The translations under genes were made by a program, and so were the position numbers. 64,000 nucleotides of DNA. Source: Clostridiales bacterium. GTDB lineage: Bacteria; Bacillota; Clostridia; Oscillospirales; Acutalibacteraceae. Under the pieces are notes generated by a model, which made no database searches, was not told the DNA's origin, and saw only the letters and a list, made by a program, of their open reading frames with translations. Of this stretch, positions 1-8,789 are shown in pieces. The stretch is from positions 124,001 through 188,000 of the forward strand of contig DUNN01000022.1 in NCBI GenBank assembly GCA_012839345.1. The letters run 5' to 3'. The number at the start of each line of letters is the position of its first letter. Position 1 is the stretch's first letter.

Positions 1-1
1 C

Positions 2-157
2 GCCGCCTGCCGCGCAAACGACATCAGCTATTCCGTTTTCATGAACGGATTGAAAAAGGCGGGCATCGTATTAAACCGCAAGGTTCTTGCCGAAATCGCG
101 GTTGCCGACGAAGCTGCATTCAAAAGCCTGATCGAAAAAGCAAAGGCTGCGCTGTAA
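2..157 (+). CDS. rplT: 50S ribosomal protein L20, C-terminal part
   Basis: The window opens inside this gene. The visible 51 residues contain the segments [20 protein letters not shown] and [12 protein letters not shown], which match the C-terminal end of L20. L20 binds 23S rRNA early in assembly of the large subunit. In Firmicutes the gene is normally last in an infC-rpmI-rplT operon. That fits the strong hairpin directly after the stop codon. The 5' part lies outside the window. Confidence 0.9.
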   Translation, partial: AACRANDISYSVFMNGLKKAGIVLNRKVLAEIAVADEAAFKSLIEKAKAAL

Positions 158-169
158 TAAGCCGTTATT

Positions 170-203
170 GCGCCCGGAATAGTACCGGGCGCAAATTTTA
201 TTT
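170..203 (+). terminator. Rho-independent terminator after rplT
   Basis: The perfect 8-bp stem GCGCCCGG/CCGGGCGC (170-177 and 185-192) has a 7-nt loop and is followed by an A/T-rich tract with TTTT. It sits 12 nt after the rplT stop codon and ends the ribosomal protein operon. Confidence 0.8.
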
Positions 204-216
204 GGGGGGATGCGGA

Positions 217-1026
217 ATGCCGAATGTCATTAGCAGCCGGAAAAACGAGATTATCAAAAATGCCGTCCGTTTGTCCTCCTCTCCGGAATATCGTCGCGAA
301 GCGGGGCTGTTTTTAGCAGAGGGTGCACGCCTGTGCAGTGATGCAGTGCAAAGCGGCATCCGAGTAAGAGCATTGTTTTATACCGCGCATGCCATGGAAA
401 AATACGGGGAATACCTGAATGTAATTCTGCCCGGCGCGCGCCAGGTCTATGAAGTGGAGCCGCATGTCGCCCAGTTGCTGTCAGATACGAAAACCACGCA
501 GGGTGTGTTCTGCATTTGTGAGATTCCCCGCCGCACCGGGGAACCTGCAGAGCTGAAAGCCGACCGGCACTACGCTGCGTTTGAAAATCTGCAGGACCCG
601 GCCAACCTTGGCGCCGTGCTCCGTACGGCGGAGGCACTTGGGGTCGGCGGAATCATTTTGGCCGGCAGCAGCTGCGATGTGTACTCCCCTAAGGTGCTTC
701 GAGCCAGCATGGGCGCGGTATTCCGCCTTTCCTTTTACACGGCGCCCGTCTTGGCGGATGTCCTTTCCGAATTGAACCGAAAAGGCTTCCTTACCCTTGC
801 GGCTGTGCCGGATTCCTCCGCGAAGAAAATCACGGAGTTTTTGTTTGATGCTCCGACGGTGATTGCGGTAGGCAATGAGGGGAATGGGCTTACACAGGAG
901 GCCATCGAAGCCTGCGGCCAGCGGGTAACCATCCCGATGCTGGGCCGTGCCGAATCGCTGAATGCTTCTGCCAGTGCCGCTATATTAATGTGGGAAATGA
1001 TGCGCGGCCAGGCAGGGAAGGTCTGA
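217..1026 (+). CDS. SpoU/TrmH-family RNA 2'-O-methyltransferase
   Basis: A 269-residue SPOUT methyltransferase. An N-terminal substrate-binding region (about residues 1-95, starting NVISSRKNEIIKNAVRL) precedes the knotted S-adenosylmethionine-binding domain. The three SpoU motifs are visible: NLQDPANLGAVLRTAEA near residue 120, IAVGNEGNGLTQEA near 218 and IPMLGRAESLNASASAA near 240. Such enzymes methylate a ribose in rRNA (23S G2251-like sites) or tRNA; the exact target cannot be read from sequence. I chose the ATG at 217 because the G-rich Shine-Dalgarno GGGGGG lies 7 nt upstream. An in-frame TTG at 202 overlaps that site and is less likely. The gene lies between the rplT terminator and dprA. 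Confidence 0.85.
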   Translation: MPNVISSRKNEIIKNAVRLSSSPEYRREAGLFLAEGARLCSDAVQSGIRVRALFYTAHAMEKYGEYLNVILPGARQVYEVEPHVAQLLSDTKTTQGVFCICEIPRRTGEPAELKADRHYAAFENLQDPANLGAVLRTAEALGVGGIILAGSSCDVYSPKVLRASMGAVFRLSFYTAPVLADVLSELNRKGFLTLAAVPDSSAKKITEFLFDAPTVIAVGNEGNGLTQEAIEACGQRVTIPMLGRAESLNASASAAILMWEMMRGQAGKV

Positions 1027-1104
1027 AAATAAGAACCGGTCTTTCCATTAAAAGAATTTGCGTTTGCGGGTTTAATTTTATCATAGGTTCTGAGAGGGAT
1101 GGTT

Positions 1105-2286
1105 ATGATGACGGAAGTGGATCGCCGATCTTACTGGATTTGGCTGCAGCACGCGCTGGGCGCAGGCAGCTCCAAGCAGAACCGGATTCTGGAAACGTAT
1201 CCGTGCTTAGCGGATTTTTATGAGTCTGGCATTTCCGCCTGGCGGTTTGAGGGATATTTTACTGCACGTGAACTGGAAAAGCTGAGCGCGTTTTCTGTTG
1301 AACAGGCACAGGCGCTTCTGGAGTACAGCGAACGCATCGGCCAGCGTGTTGTAACGCCTGAGTGTGCGAATTACCCGGAGCCTCTCCGGCACATCCACAA
1401 CGCGCCGTGCGTACTTTATGTCAAGGGGGAACTGCCGGATTTCACGCTGCTTCCGGCCATCTCGGTTGTGGGTACGCGCAAGGCGACGGCAACCGGAATT
1501 TCCGCTGCGCACAGCTTTGCATACAGTTTGGCACGGCGCGGCGTAGTGGTCGTCAGCGGGGGCGCGCTCGGCATTGACACCGCCGCACATAAGGGAGCGT
1601 TGCAGGCGGGCGGGAAAACCGTCTGCGTGCTCGGCTGCGGGATTGATTTTAATTATCTGATGGCAAACGCTTCCCTGCGGGACGCGATTGCCGTAAACGG
1701 CGCAGTGATTTCGGAATATCCGCCCAACACCCAGGCGGTCAACTCCAACTTTCCCATTCGCAACCGTATTATTTCCGGCCTGAGTTTGGGAACGCTTGTG
1801 GTGGAGGCTGCGGGGAAAAGCGGATCTTTGATTACCGCCGATTATGCACTGGAGCAGGGAAGGGATGTTTTTGCCATTCCGTCGGGCATTTACAGTCCGG
1901 TTTCTCAGGGCGTGAACAACCTGATTAAAAACGGCGCAAAGCCGGTTTCCTGGCCGGAAGAAATTCTGGAGGAATACAGCAGCCGCTTTCCGGGGCTGCT
2001 AAACGAAGAAGATGCCGGGATCAACGTGGTGGTAAGCAAAGCACCGGTTTCGGAACAACCTCATCCCGGGCTAAAACCGAACCGGGAACTGCCGGACGAG
2101 TCCACGTTTTCCGCGGAAGCGGTTTCCCTTTACTATGCACTTTCCGGCGTACCGCAGCATATCACAGCATTGGCGGCGCAGGCCGGCCTTTCCATTCCGG
2201 TTTTGTTTCGGGCGGTGACCGAACTGGAGCTGGCAGGGAAAATACAGTCTTATTCCGGAAGGCGGTACAGTTTGCCGCATGGATGA
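1105..2286 (+). CDS. dprA: DNA processing protein DprA
   Basis: A 393-residue DprA/Smf protein. DprA binds incoming single-stranded DNA during natural transformation and loads RecA. An N-terminal helical (SAM-like) region is followed by the Rossmann-like DprA domain, with GTRKATATG near residue 125, SGGALGIDTAAHKGAL near 153 and PIRNRIISGLSLGTLVVEAA near 205. The C-terminal winged-helix domain runs over about 330-390. Three near-adjacent ATGs compete (1099, 1105, 1108). The GAGAGGG at 1092-1098 fits 1105 or 1108, and 1105 is used here. Next is topA, the usual Firmicutes order. Its presence does not prove competence, because dprA is widespread. Confidence 0.9.
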   Translation: MMTEVDRRSYWIWLQHALGAGSSKQNRILETYPCLADFYESGISAWRFEGYFTARELEKLSAFSVEQAQALLEYSERIGQRVVTPECANYPEPLRHIHNAPCVLYVKGELPDFTLLPAISVVGTRKATATGISAAHSFAYSLARRGVVVVSGGALGIDTAAHKGALQAGGKTVCVLGCGIDFNYLMANASLRDAIAVNGAVISEYPPNTQAVNSNFPIRNRIISGLSLGTLVVEAAGKSGSLITADYALEQGRDVFAIPSGIYSPVSQGVNNLIKNGAKPVSWPEEILEEYSSRFPGLLNEEDAGINVVVSKAPVSEQPHPGLKPNRELPDESTFSAEAVSLYYALSGVPQHITALAAQAGLSIPVLFRAVTELELAGKIQSYSGRRYSLPHG

Positions 2287-2291
2287 ATGAT

Positions 2292-2394
2292 GCAAAAAAT
2301 GATGAAATTTCTTTTAAAGATTGTTAAAACTTGCTGATTTTTTCGGCAGGTTTTAAAAATCTTTAAATTTTATGCTAAAAATGCATCATTTTTG
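2292..2394. repeat. Large nested inverted repeat between dprA and topA
   Basis: An inner pair of 24-nt arms (2313-2336 and 2344-2367) matches at 21 of 24 positions. Two of the three differences are G-U compatible. The loop is only 7 nt. An outer pair, CAAAAATGATG-like at 2293-2304 and CATCATTTTTG at 2384-2394, flanks it. There is no U-run after the hairpin on the plus strand, so this is not a standard terminator, although it could slow or end dprA transcription. Confidence 0.6.
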
Positions 2395-2400
2395 TGTTGC

Positions 2401-2429
2401 TTGCAACGATATATGGTATGATATATGGT
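2401..2429 (+). promoter_or_regulatory. Possible sigma-A promoter of topA
   Basis: TTGCAA (2401-2406), a 17-nt spacer and TATGGT (2424-2429) lie about 80 nt before the topA start. Both boxes match consensus at only 4 of 6 positions. The call rests mainly on spacing and position after the long hairpin. Confidence 0.35.
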
Positions 2430-2507
2430 AACATTTTGCCCGGCAGCAAATAAATGCCGGAATTAATGATACTGCATACGGATTGAAAAAAGATATGAGG
2501 TGTAGTT

Positions 2508-4592
2508 ATGTCTAAGCTTGTGATTGTGGAATCACCAGCCAAAGCCAAAACCATTAAAAAATATTTGGGCAACGATTTTGACGTAATCGCTTCCATGGGG
2601 CATGTCCGGGATTTGCCGGAAAGCCGCTTGAGCGTTGATATTAAAAAGGATTTCAAGCCGAAATATGAAATTATTAAAGGAAAGGAAAAATTGGTTGAGG
2701 AGCTGAAAAGCAAGGCCGAAAAAAGCGATACCGTTTACCTTGCAACGGACCCGGACCGCGAAGGAGAAGCAATTTCCTGGCACCTTGCGTACATTCTTGG
2801 GCTGGATACTCAGGCCCAGAACCGCGTGACTTTTAATGAAATCACGAAGACCGGTATCTCCGCCGGAATGGAGCATCCCCGCAGCATTGATATCGACCTG
2901 GTCAACGCACAGCAGGCGCGCCGAATTCTCGACCGGCTGGTGGGCTACAAGCTCAGCCCGTTCCTTTCGCAGAAAATCCGCAGGGGCCTTTCCGCCGGGC
3001 GCGTACAGTCCGTTGCGGTGCGGCTGATTGTGGACCGGGAAGAGGAAATCCGTGCTTTTGTGCCGGAAGAATACTGGACCATCGACGCAAAGCTGATTCC
3101 GAAGGGTCAGCGAAAAGCATTTCATGCTTCCTTTTACGGTGATGTCAACGGAAAAATCAAAATCGAAAACAAGGAACAGTCCGACCGAATTCTGGAAGAA
3201 CTGAAAGATGCCGAATATAAGATTGTAAAGCTGAAAAAGGGCACGCGCAGAAAATCCCCTGCGCCGCCGTTCATCACGTCCACCCTTCAGCAGGAGGCCT
3301 CGCGCCGCCTGGGCTTTCAGGCGCGCCGCACCATGAAAGCGGCGCAGGAACTTTACGAAGGCGTTGAAATTGAGGGCATGGGTGCAATCGGTCTGATTAC
3401 GTATATGAGAACGGACTCCCTGCGCCTTGCCGAAGACGCCGTTCGCGACGCAGCAGCATACATTGAGGAACGCTGGGGCAAGAAATACCTGCCGGACACG
3501 CCCCGCCATTTTAAAACAAGGGCGGGCGCGCAGGACGGCCACGAAGCCATCCGTCCCACCATGCCCAGCCTTTCGCCGGACAAGGTAAAAGCAAACCTCT
3601 CCTCCGACCAATATAAGTTGTATAAGCTCATCTGGGAGCGTTTTATCGCCTGCCAAATGGCAAACTGCCAGCAGAGCACCACGCAGGCGGATATTCAGGC
3701 GGCAAACTATATTTTCAAAGCGTCCGGCTATACCGTTACGTTTGACGGTTTTACCGTTCTTTACGAAGAGGGAAAAGACGAGGAGAGCGAGGACGAAGGT
3801 TCGCTTCCCGTATTGGAAAACGGGATGCTCCTGAAGCTGAAGGAAATCGCGGGCAACCAGCACTTTACGCAGCCGCCCGCACGGTACACGGAAGCTTCGC
3901 TGATTAAGGCGCTAGAGGAAAACGGAATCGGCCGTCCTTCCACTTACGCGGCCACCATTTCCACCATTACGGGGCGCGAATACGTTGTTCGTGACGGAAA
4001 AGCGCTAAAGCCAACCGAGTTGGGCGAAGTAACAACCAAACTGATGAAGGAACGTTTCCCGAAAATTGTAAACGTAAAGTTTACCGCGCAGGTGGAAAAC
4101 GACTTGGACCAGGTGCAAAGCGGTAAAGCCGACTGGGTGCAGACGCTGAAGGATTTTTACGGTGATTTTGAAAAAACCCTGAAAACCGCGAAGGAAGAAA
4201 TGCAGGGCGTGAAAATCCAGCTGAAGGAAGACGAAACGGATATCATCTGCGAAAAATGCGGCCGCCGCATGGTTATTAAAACCGGCCGCTATGGCAAATT
4301 TATCGCCTGCCCGGGCTATCCGGAATGCAAGAACATCAAGAAGCTGGTGCAGGAAACCGGCGCGGAGTGCCCGCGCTGCGGCGGCAAGATTATTGTTAAG
4401 AAATCCAAGAAGGGCAGGGTGTTTTACGGCTGTTCCAATTATCCCGAATGCAACTTTATGTCTTGGGATGAGCCTACTACGGAAAAATGCCCGCGCTGCG
4501 GCAAAACGCTGCTGAAGAAAAAGGGCAAGCATCCGAAATACTATTGCGTAACGCCCGACTGCGGTTATGAAAAGGTAATGGAGGACGAATGA
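2508..4592 (+). CDS. topA: DNA topoisomerase I
   Basis: A 694-residue type IA topoisomerase that relaxes negative supercoils by cutting one strand through a phosphotyrosine. The Toprim domain is at the N terminus (VIVESPAKAKTI, residues 4-15; ATDPDREGEAISWHL near 78). The catalytic tyrosine lies in GLITYMRTDSLRLAE near residue 300. Three C-terminal zinc ribbons follow, each with paired CxxC/CxnC motifs: CEKCGRRM, CPRCGGKI and CPRCGKTL. This is the normal Firmicutes length. The RBS GAGGTG lies 7-8 nt before the ATG. The stop codon overlaps the trmFO start as ATGA, so the two are probably translationally coupled. Confidence 0.97.
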   Translation: MSKLVIVESPAKAKTIKKYLGNDFDVIASMGHVRDLPESRLSVDIKKDFKPKYEIIKGKEKLVEELKSKAEKSDTVYLATDPDREGEAISWHLAYILGLDTQAQNRVTFNEITKTGISAGMEHPRSIDIDLVNAQQARRILDRLVGYKLSPFLSQKIRRGLSAGRVQSVAVRLIVDREEEIRAFVPEEYWTIDAKLIPKGQRKAFHASFYGDVNGKIKIENKEQSDRILEELKDAEYKIVKLKKGTRRKSPAPPFITSTLQQEASRRLGFQARRTMKAAQELYEGVEIEGMGAIGLITYMRTDSLRLAEDAVRDAAAYIEERWGKKYLPDTPRHFKTRAGAQDGHEAIRPTMPSLSPDKVKANLSSDQYKLYKLIWERFIACQMANCQQSTTQADIQAANYIFKASGYTVTFDGFTVLYEEGKDEESEDEGSLPVLENGMLLKLKEIAGNQHFTQPPARYTEASLIKALEENGIGRPSTYAATISTITGREYVVRDGKALKPTELGEVTTKLMKERFPKIVNVKFTAQVENDLDQVQSGKADWVQTLKDFYGDFEKTLKTAKEEMQGVKIQLKEDETDIICEKCGRRMVIKTGRYGKFIACPGYPECKNIKKLVQETGAECPRCGGKIIVKKSKKGRVFYGCSNYPECNFMSWDEPTTEKCPRCGKTLLKKKGKHPKYYCVTPDCGYEKVMEDE

Positions 4593-5902
4593 GTATCACA
4601 GTAATCGGAGCCGGCCTTGCCGGCTGTGAAGCCGCCTGGCAGATTGCACAGGCCGGCATCCCGGTTGAACTTTATGAGATGAAGCCGGTGAAGTTTACAC
4701 CAGCGCATCATAATCCGAATTTTGCAGAGCTGATCTGCTCTAATTCACTGAAAGCGGAGCGCGTGGAAAGCGCCGCAGGTTTGCTGAAAGAGGAAATGCG
4801 GCGGCTCGGTTCCCTGCTGATGCAGTGTGCGGATACCTGCCGGGTTCCGGCGGGCGGGGCGCTTGCGGTGGATCGGGACGAATTCGCCGAAGCGGTCACA
4901 CACCGTATCAAAAGCCATCCGCTTATCCATATTCACACGGAAGAAGTCACGGAGATCCCGATGGACGGTTTCACGATAGTCGCAACCGGCCCGCTGACCT
5001 CCGACGCGCTCGCGGCCCGGATTGATTCCCTCTGCGGCGGCGGGCGGCTTAGCTTTTTTGACGCGGCCGCGCCGATTGTTACCGCTGAAAGCCTGAACCG
5101 GGAACGCGTGTTTGCTGCTTCCCGCTACGGCAAGGGCGGCGACGACGCGTATTTGAATTGCCCGATGAACCGGGCGGAATATGAAGTGTTTTACGATGCC
5201 CTTCTCCATGCGGATCGCGCGCCGATTCATGACTTTGACGTTGCCGACCCAAAGGTCTACGAAGGCTGTATGCCGGTTGAGGTTATGGCACAGCGCGGTG
5301 CGGATACTTTGCGGTTCGGCCCGTTAAAGCCGGTCGGCCTGCGTGATCCGCAAACCGGGCACCGCCCTTGGGCGGTTGTTCAGCTTCGCCGCGAAAACAA
5401 AGACGGTACGCTCTACAATCTGGTCGGCTTTCAGACCAACCTGAAATTTCCGGAACAGAAACGGGTGTTCGGGCTGATTCCCGGTTTGGAGCACGCAGAA
5501 TTCACCCGGTTCGGGGTAATGCACCGCAATACCTTTCTCAATTCTCCGCAGGTGCTGAATTCAGATTTCAGCCTGCGCTCCCATCCGAACGTGTTTTTTG
5601 CGGGCCAAATTACCGGCGTAGAGGGTTACATGGAATCCGCTTCCTCCGGCATTATGGCGGGAATCAACGCTGTGCGGCGTCTTGCCGGGAAAGAAACGCT
5701 CACCCTTCCGGAGGATACGATGATTGGTGCGCTAAGCCGGTACGCGGCGCAGGGCGGCGAATCCGACTTTCAGCCGATGGGCGCGAACTTCGGCATTATG
5801 CCGCCGCTCGATGTGCTCATCAAGGACAAGCGTGATCGTTATGCCGCGATTTCCGAACGGGCGCTGCGGTCGCTGGCGGATTATCTTTCTGCTCAGGAAT
5901 GA
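4589..5902 (+). CDS. trmFO: Methylenetetrahydrofolate-tRNA uracil-5-methyltransferase
   Basis: A 437-residue flavoprotein that makes m5U54 in the tRNA T-loop, using methylenetetrahydrofolate as the carbon source and reduced FAD. The N terminus carries a dinucleotide-binding fold (VIGAGLAGCEAAWQIA, residues 4-19). Conserved cysteines expected at the active site are visible in LICSNSLKAE (near 52) and YEGCMPVEVM (near 226). GQITGVEGYMESASSG near 340 is the GidA-like FAD-binding signature. It overlaps the topA stop by 4 nt. The dprA-topA-trmFO order is standard in Firmicutes. Confidence 0.96.
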   Translation: MSITVIGAGLAGCEAAWQIAQAGIPVELYEMKPVKFTPAHHNPNFAELICSNSLKAERVESAAGLLKEEMRRLGSLLMQCADTCRVPAGGALAVDRDEFAEAVTHRIKSHPLIHIHTEEVTEIPMDGFTIVATGPLTSDALAARIDSLCGGGRLSFFDAAAPIVTAESLNRERVFAASRYGKGGDDAYLNCPMNRAEYEVFYDALLHADRAPIHDFDVADPKVYEGCMPVEVMAQRGADTLRFGPLKPVGLRDPQTGHRPWAVVQLRRENKDGTLYNLVGFQTNLKFPEQKRVFGLIPGLEHAEFTRFGVMHRNTFLNSPQVLNSDFSLRSHPNVFFAGQITGVEGYMESASSGIMAGINAVRRLAGKETLTLPEDTMIGALSRYAAQGGESDFQPMGANFGIMPPLDVLIKDKRDRYAAISERALRSLADYLSAQE

Positions 5903-5926
5903 TCCATCAAAAAAGGGGTGTTTTAA

Positions 5927-6958
5927 ATGAAAATCATAGTAGATGCTTTCGGCGGCGATAATGCACCGCTGGAAATTCTGAAAGGTTGCGCCATGGCGGT
6001 GGAAGGGCTTGACCTGGACTTTCTGCTGACCGGGCGGGAGGAAGAGATTCGCCGTGTCGCACGGGAAAATAATATTTCCCTGAACCGAATGGAAATCATC
6101 GACACACCCGATGTAATTACAATGGAAGACCATGCCGGCGAAGTGATGAAGTCAAAATCAAACAGTTCCATGGCAGAAGGCCTGCGCAGGCTTGCTGCGG
6201 GGGAAGGTGACGCCTTTCTTTCCGCAGGGAACAGCGGCGCGCTGGTCGTCGGTTCCACCTTAATTGTCAAACGGATTAAGGGCATCAGCAGGATCGCGTT
6301 TGCCCCGGTTATGCCGAAGGACAAGGGTTGCTTTATGCTGATCGACAGCGGTGCCAATGTGGACTGCAAACCGGAAATGCTTCGTCAGTTCGGCGTTATG
6401 GGTTCCATCTATATGCAGAAGGTAATGAAAATTTCAAATCCCCGCGTGGCCCTTGCCAATATCGGCACGGAGGATCATAAGGGCGGGGAACTTCAGCATC
6501 AGGCCTTTGCCATGCTGAAACAATCCAATGTGAATTTTATTGGAAATATCGAAGCGCGCGACATTCCTTTTGATGCCGGCGACGTAATTGTTGCGGACGG
6601 CTTTACCGGCAATGTAATTTTAAAGCTTTACGAAGGCGTTGCCATGATGCTGATGGGCAAGCTGAAAAACATTTTTACCGCTCGAACTTTAAACAAGCTG
6701 GCCGCAGCCATAGTTTACCGCGACCTTGGCGGATTAAAGAAAACAATGGATTACAACGAATACGGCGGCGCCCCGCTGATGGGCTGCGCGAAACCGGTTT
6801 TCAAGGCGCATGGCAGCGCGAAAGCGAAAACTTTTTATAACGCGCTTCGCTTGACGAAAGAATATGTTTTGGGCGATGTGGTAACGGAAATCGCCAAATC
6901 GGTAGAGGAATATAAAAAGAACTGGAAACCCGAAGGGGCAGAAGACTCCGAGGAATGA
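5927..6958 (+). CDS. plsX: Phosphate acyltransferase PlsX
   Basis: A 343-residue PlsX. It converts acyl-ACP to acyl-phosphate, the donor for PlsY in phosphatidic acid synthesis, at the membrane surface. It begins MKIIVDAFGGDNAPLEILKG, the characteristic N terminus. Further conserved blocks are FLSAGNSGALVVGSTL and VIVADGFTGNVILKLYEG. The RBS AAAAGGGG is 10 nt before the ATG, and trmFO ends 24 nt upstream, so it probably continues that transcript. In many Firmicutes plsX is followed by acpP before rnc; here no acpP is present. Confidence 0.96.
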   Translation: MKIIVDAFGGDNAPLEILKGCAMAVEGLDLDFLLTGREEEIRRVARENNISLNRMEIIDTPDVITMEDHAGEVMKSKSNSSMAEGLRRLAAGEGDAFLSAGNSGALVVGSTLIVKRIKGISRIAFAPVMPKDKGCFMLIDSGANVDCKPEMLRQFGVMGSIYMQKVMKISNPRVALANIGTEDHKGGELQHQAFAMLKQSNVNFIGNIEARDIPFDAGDVIVADGFTGNVILKLYEGVAMMLMGKLKNIFTARTLNKLAAAIVYRDLGGLKKTMDYNEYGGAPLMGCAKPVFKAHGSAKAKTFYNALRLTKEYVLGDVVTEIAKSVEEYKKNWKPEGAEDSEE

Positions 6959-7023
6959 CCGGGAATTCCCTGATTGCCAAGACCGGCCACTCTTCCGGCT
7001 GAAAGAAAAGGATGGTCCTGTTT

Positions 7024-7698
7024 ATGAATGAACTGGAAGAAAAGATTGGGTATCACTTTAAAAATAAGGCGTTGCTGAAAAACGCACTGACCCACTCTTC
7101 TTATGCGAATGAAACAAAATGCCCCGGCGGCAGCAACGAACGGCTTGAATTTCTGGGCGATTCCGTGTTGGGTTTTGTTGTTGCGGATTATTTGTTCCGC
7201 CATTTTCCTGACCTTCCGGAGGGCGACCTGACCAAAAAGCGCGCTTCATTGGTTTGTGAAAAGGCCTGCTGCGGTTTTTCCAAACAGCTGGAGGTAGGAA
7301 AATTTCTGCTGTTGAGCCATGGCGAGCAAAATTCAGGCGGCCGAACCCGCTCCTCCATTCTTGCGGATGCTTTTGAATCCATTACGGCGGCAATCTATTT
7401 GGACGGCGGCATGGAGGAAGCGCGCAAATTTATCCTTCGTTTTGTGCTTCCTCAGCTGCAGACCGCTAAGCCGAAAACCTTTAAGGATTATAAAACTGCT
7501 CTGCAGGAAATTATTCAGCAGAATCCGGAAGAACGCCTGGAATACGTTCTAACCGGGGAAAGCGGCCCGGACCACGACAAGCACTTTACAGTGGAGGTCC
7601 ACTTGAACAGCAACGTCATTGGAAAAGGCGGCGGCCGCAGCAAGAAAGAAGCGGAGCAGCAAGCCGCGCGGGAAGCACTGGAGCTGATGGGCTATTGA
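7024..7698 (+). CDS. rnc: Ribonuclease III
   Basis: A 224-residue RNase III that processes rRNA precursors and other double-stranded RNA. The endonuclease domain occupies about residues 1-145, with the signature NERLEFLGDSVLGFVVADYL near residue 37 carrying the metal-binding acidic residues. The double-stranded RNA-binding domain follows (about 150-222, ending GGGRSKKEAEQQAAREALE). I chose the ATG at 7024: AAAGGA at 7007-7012 fits it, while an upstream ATG at 7012 overlaps that ribosome binding site. The stop codon overlaps the next gene's TTG start as TTGA. Confidence 0.95.
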   Translation: MNELEEKIGYHFKNKALLKNALTHSSYANETKCPGGSNERLEFLGDSVLGFVVADYLFRHFPDLPEGDLTKKRASLVCEKACCGFSKQLEVGKFLLLSHGEQNSGGRTRSSILADAFESITAAIYLDGGMEEARKFILRFVLPQLQTAKPKTFKDYKTALQEIIQQNPEERLEYVLTGESGPDHDKHFTVEVHLNSNVIGKGGGRSKKEAEQQAAREALELMGY

Positions 7699-8702
7699 AG
7701 CACGCGAACGTCGCGCTTTTTGTTCCCCATAACGGGTGCCCGCATCAGTGCAGCTTCTGCAATCAGCGCAGCATTACCGGCCAAGCGGTCCAGCCCAGTC
7801 CGCAGGATGTGCATCGAGCCGTACATACGGCGATCCAGAGCCTGGGGGAAGAAACGAAAAATGCGGAAATCGCATTTTTCGGCGGCAGCTTTACCGCGAT
7901 TGAACGGTCGTACATGATTTCGCTGTTGGAAGCGGCGTATCCTTATGTAAAGGACGGCACCTTTTCCGGAATTCGAATTTCCACCCGCCCGGACGCGATT
8001 AATGGGGAAATTCTCAGCCTGCTGAAGCAATACGGCGTGACCACGATCGAGCTTGGCGCGCAGAGCATGGATGACCGCGTGCTGGAGCAGAACAGGCGCG
8101 GGCATACCGCGCGGCAGGTGGAACAGGCCTCCGAACAGATTCGGGCGTTTGGGTTTACGCTCGGTTTACAGATGATGACCGGGCTTTTCGGCGACACCAT
8201 ACCGGGGGCTTATGCAACGGCAGCAAAAATCGCCGCTCTAAAGCCGCAGTGCGTGCGCATTTATCCCACCATTATTATGCGTGGGACCGAACTGGGAGAA
8301 AAATATCTTGCGGGTGTTTACCGGACCTTTTCACTGGAGGATACGGTAACGCTATGCGCGAATTTGCTGGATTTTTTTGAGGAACGGGGCATCGCGGTCA
8401 TCCGGCTTGGTCTTCACAGTTCGCCGGAACTGGAGCGCGACATGCTTTCAGGCCCGTGGCACCCGGCGTTCCGCCAGCTTTGCGAAAGCCGCAGGATGCT
8501 AAACAGAATAACGGATTACCTGCAAACCAACTGTATTCCGAAAGGAAAAATTATAATCTGCGTGAATCCCCGCTGCCTTTCCACGGCCATTGGCAACCAG
8601 AAAAGCAATCTAAAGCTGCTGGCGCAGATGGGGTTTCAGGCAACGGTAAAACCGGATGTTTCCTGTCTTAATTCGGATTTTTCAATTTTTGAGATACGCT
8701 GA
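7695..8702 (+). CDS. Radical SAM protein, Elp3-like, between rnc and smc
   Basis: A 335-residue radical SAM enzyme. The 4Fe-4S cluster motif CPHQCSFC (Cys15, Cys19, Cys22) sits in the opening segment FVPHNGCPHQCSFCNQRS. FFGGSFTAI near residue 57 is the S-adenosylmethionine-binding GG motif of Elp3/YhcC-type proteins. There is no C-terminal acetyltransferase domain, so it is not a full Elp3. The substrate is unknown. The start is TTG at 7695, overlapping the rnc TGA. A radical SAM gene of this kind between rnc and smc is common in Clostridia, so the position supports the call. Confidence 0.85.
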   Translation: MKHANVALFVPHNGCPHQCSFCNQRSITGQAVQPSPQDVHRAVHTAIQSLGEETKNAEIAFFGGSFTAIERSYMISLLEAAYPYVKDGTFSGIRISTRPDAINGEILSLLKQYGVTTIELGAQSMDDRVLEQNRRGHTARQVEQASEQIRAFGFTLGLQMMTGLFGDTIPGAYATAAKIAALKPQCVRIYPTIIMRGTELGEKYLAGVYRTFSLEDTVTLCANLLDFFEERGIAVIRLGLHSSPELERDMLSGPWHPAFRQLCESRRMLNRITDYLQTNCIPKGKIIICVNPRCLSTAIGNQKSNLKLLAQMGFQATVKPDVSCLNSDFSIFEIR

Positions 8703-8789
8703 TTTTGTTGCCGGGCGGTGATTCAGGGCTGTAAAGAACGGTCCGAATTGCTTTCATCAGCGTTTACCTTGCGCAAAGGGGATGAAAAC

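Noticed and set aside
2532-3863. 443-codon minus-strand frame inside topA
   Set aside because: It is antisense to a clearly conserved gene, and its sequence is the typical Phe/Leu/Arg-rich shadow of the opposite strand. Other long antisense frames (for example at 15858-16991 and 17166-18146) are rejected for the same reason.
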